A stretch of 6,157 nt of DNA from Candidatus Cloacimonadota bacterium (GTDB taxonomy: Bacteria > Cloacimonadota > Cloacimonadia > Cloacimonadales > WRIO01): assembly GCA_009782695.1 (NCBI GenBank), contig WRIO01000073.1, forward strand, positions 1-6,157, written 5' to 3'. The notes under the pieces are model-generated. The model was not told the origin of the DNA. It was given only the letters and a program-made list of their open reading frames with translations, and did no database searches. Positions 5,869 to 6,157 of the stretch are shown piece after piece. The translations under genes were made by a program, and so were the position numbers. Position 1 is the first letter of the stretch. Each line of letters opens with the position of its first letter.

Positions 5869-6157
5869 TTAGCCGCTGACAGTCACACCCATACTTCTAG
5901 CAGTTCCTGCGATCATACTCATTGCAGATTCTAAGGAATAACAATTCATATCTTGTATCTTTAGCTGAGCTATCTTCTTGACCTGCTCGCTAGTTAGATT
6001 GCCGACCTTTTGCTTGTTTGGCACACCGCTACCTTTTGCCAATCCTGCTTCTTTACGAATCAAGACTGAGGCGGGCGGGGTCTTTATCTCAAAAGTGAAG
6101 GTCTTCTTCTTGGTGACAAAGATCACCACTGGGAAAACCATTCCCGGCTGGTCGGCA
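5869..6157 (-). CDS. rplK: 50S ribosomal protein L11, C-terminal part (5' end outside window)
   Basis: This is the rRNA-binding C-terminal domain of L11, which sits at the base of the stalk where EF-G, EF-Tu and (in bacteria that have it) RelA act. The frame is open from the window edge: the residues before the first in-window Met read [12 protein letters not shown], the family's internal sequence, so that Met (codon at 6139-6141) is not the start. About 45-50 N-terminal residues are missing, including the proline-rich thiostrepton-binding segment. Visible family marks are K-T-P-P-A-S-V-L at the domain junction, G-S-G-x-P-N-K-x-K-V-G, and the C-terminal [10 protein letters not shown]. The gene ends in TAA at 5869-5871. 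It heads the cluster and is followed by rplA after 116 bp. The identification is secure. Confidence 0.96.
   Translation of the reverse strand, partial: ADQPGMVFPVVIFVTKKKTFTFEIKTPPASVLIRKEAGLAKGSGVPNKQKVGNLTSEQVKKIAQLKIQDMNCYSLESAMSMIAGTARSMGVTVSG

Overview
The window is a bacterial ribosomal-protein/RNA-polymerase cluster, and every gene lies on the minus strand. In transcription order (high to low coordinate) it holds the 3' part of rplK (L11), complete rplA (L1), rplJ (L10) and rplL (L7/L12), and the first 1,332 codons of rpoB (RNA polymerase beta subunit), which runs off the low-coordinate edge. This is the widely conserved rplKAJL-rpoB order. No RNA gene, mobile element or CRISPR array was seen.

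Organism: RpoB outside its insert (Q-L-S-Q-F-M-E-Q-T-N-P-L, Y-S-L-G-E-V-G-R-Y, and the charged helical region before G-D-K-M-A-G-R-H-G-N-K-G) and the L1 C-terminus (T-T-M-S-P-S) recall the FCB group (Fibrobacterota, Chlorobiota, Bacteroidota and candidate relatives such as Cloacimonadota). All four gene starts in the window have a clear Shine-Dalgarno sequence, which argues against typical Bacteroidota, where these are usually weak or absent. Phylum-level placement is therefore an inference with moderate support. Base composition is moderately AT-rich, and ATA and AGA codons are common.

Layout: rplK ends at 5869. A 116-bp gap follows, then rplA (5048-5752). rplJ (4502-5038) follows after only 9 bp, with its ribosome-binding site overlapping the rplA stop. 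rplL (4094-4474) follows after 27 bp. A 95-bp spacer then carries a perfect 10-bp stem hairpin, a candidate attenuator or processing site. rpoB starts at a TTG at 3998 behind AAAGGAG. L11, L1, L10 and L7/L12 build the L1 stalk and the GTPase-associated stalk of the 50S subunit. RpoB forms half of the RNA polymerase active-site cleft.

The notable feature is inside rpoB. At the position of E. coli beta sequence insertion 1 (SI1, in the beta2 lobe) the protein carries two consecutive tandem arrays with exact periods: five 22-residue units (residues 237-346), a 16-residue Lys/Thr-rich linker, and five 31-residue units (residues 363-517). By gapless comparison from memory, the two unit types resemble the two halves of the module in E. 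coli SI1, so each half appears to have been amplified separately. The insert makes this stretch about 173 residues longer than in E. coli. Two normally conserved rifampicin-pocket positions are also changed (E. coli D516 to Glu, R529 to Ala).
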